A stretch of 5,866 nucleotides of DNA from an uncultured Collinsella sp. (GTDB taxonomy: Bacteria; Actinomycetota; Coriobacteriia; Coriobacteriales; Coriobacteriaceae): contig CABSZR010000097.1 of the NCBI GenBank assembly GCA_902482185.1, positions 1 through 5,866 of the forward strand, given 5' to 3'. Below are positions 5,488-5,866 of the stretch, piece by piece. The stretch's first letter is position 1. Every line of letters starts with the position of its first letter. Position numbers and translations under genes: made by a program. Under the pieces are notes generated by a model. It saw only the letters and a program-made list of their open reading frames with translations, searched no databases and was not told the DNA's origin.

Positions 5488-5516
5488 AACATACCTTTAC
5501 GCGGGACCGTGGTCTA
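5488..5516 (-). promoter_or_regulatory. Candidate promoter for lysS overlapping the greA stop codon
   Basis: TAGACC (5516-5511) and TATGTT (5493-5488) on the minus strand each match sigma-70 boxes at four of six positions, with a 17-base spacer. Transcription would start near 5481, within the left arm of the following hairpin, so this RNA would lack its outer pairs and largely escape termination. The match is modest and may be chance. Confidence 0.3.
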
Positions 5517-5866
5517 GCGTGCGATCTTGGCGATGGTGTAGACGCGAGTCTTGCCGGAAGGCGTAACGACCTCGACGGAATCACCCTCGCCGTGACCGAT
5601 GATGGCGTGACCGACCGGAGACTCGTTGGAGATCTTGTGCTCGAGCGAGTTGGTCTCGGTGGTACCAACGAGCGTGACTTCCATGACCTCGCCGTTGGGA
5701 TCAATCAGCGAAACGGTGGAACCGATGGAGACGGTCAGATCGCCCGTGGTGGCAGCAACCTGAGCGTTGGCAAGAATGGCCTGGATCTCGGCGATACGAG
5801 CAGCATTCTGGGCCTGCTTGTCCTTGGCGGCATCGTACTCGGAGTTCTCCGAAAGGTCGCCGAACG
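5514..5866 (-). CDS. greA: Transcription elongation factor GreA (C-terminal part, 5' end outside the window)
   Basis: The last 116 codons of greA are present. GreA enters the RNA polymerase secondary channel and stimulates cleavage of backtracked RNA. The visible part opens with FGDLSENSEYDAAKDKQ, the tip of the N-terminal coiled coil carrying the conserved acidic Asp and Glu (equivalent to E. coli Asp41 and Glu44). The FKBP-like C-terminal domain follows, with IGSTVSLID, the family signature KISNESPVGHAIIG and VEVVTPSG. By comparison with E. coli GreA (158 residues), roughly 38 N-terminal residues lie beyond the right edge. It ends with TAG at 5514-5516. It precedes lysS by 79 bases in the same direction, so at least some lysS transcription may come from greA readthrough. 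Confidence 0.96.
   Translation of the reverse strand, partial: FGDLSENSEYDAAKDKQAQNAARIAEIQAILANAQVAATTGDLTVSIGSTVSLIDPNGEVMEVTLVGTTETNSLEHKISNESPVGHAIIGHGEGDSVEVVTPSGKTRVYTIAKIAR

Noticed and set aside
5435..5513. T-box or lysine riboswitch upstream of lysS
   Set aside because: The gap is only 79 bases, too short for either class, and no T-box sequence or lysine riboswitch core is visible. Only a simple hairpin and one competing pairing are present.
4631..5566. 311-codon plus-strand open frame
   Set aside because: It is antisense to the N-terminal part of lysS and to the greA-lysS gap, with the same shadow composition and no family resemblance.

Overview
The window reads as chromosomal DNA of a moderately high-GC Gram-positive bacterium of the class Coriobacteriia, most likely Collinsella or a close relative. 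That placement is an inference from base composition, protein style (a long lysyl-tRNA synthetase with an extra C-terminal tRNA-binding domain, a full-length ThrE-type exporter, a BadF/HgdC-type activase) and the abundance of intergenic palindromes. It was not tested by any search.

All five genes lie on the minus strand, so transcription runs from high to low coordinates. In that order they are: greA (3' part only, entering at the right edge; stop at 5514), lysS (5434-3470), a threonine/serine exporter gene of the ThrE family (3049-1481), a small DUF2798-type membrane protein gene broken by a one-base insertion (1169-620), and the first 112 codons of a 2-hydroxyacyl-CoA dehydratase activator-type ATPase running off the left edge (338-1). 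No tRNA, rRNA, CRISPR array, transposase or phage gene was seen.

greA and lysS are separated by 79 bases that hold an intrinsic-terminator-like hairpin, an alternative pairing that would disrupt it, and a weak promoter candidate, so lysS may be set by readthrough or by its own start. The 420 bases between lysS and thrE and the 311 bases between thrE and the DUF2798 gene contain no convincing gene. They carry a 12-bp perfect hairpin just after the lysS stop, a 97-base nested hairpin, a short GTCCC-type direct repeat, a small hairpin abutting the thrE stop, a 67-base imperfect palindrome, and a strong terminator before the DUF2798 gene. The 281 bases before the activase gene hold another strong terminator and a clean palindromic operator in its promoter region, with a degenerate second copy upstream.

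The genes do not form one pathway. They are a transcription/translation housekeeping pair (greA, lysS), an amino-acid exporter, a small membrane protein and a separately regulated anaerobic-metabolism gene, with terminators or palindromes at each boundary. The points most worth a second look are the nested hairpin at 3328-3424, the frameshift at 777-779, the LysRS domain fusion, the greA-lysS leader and the paired operator-like sites.
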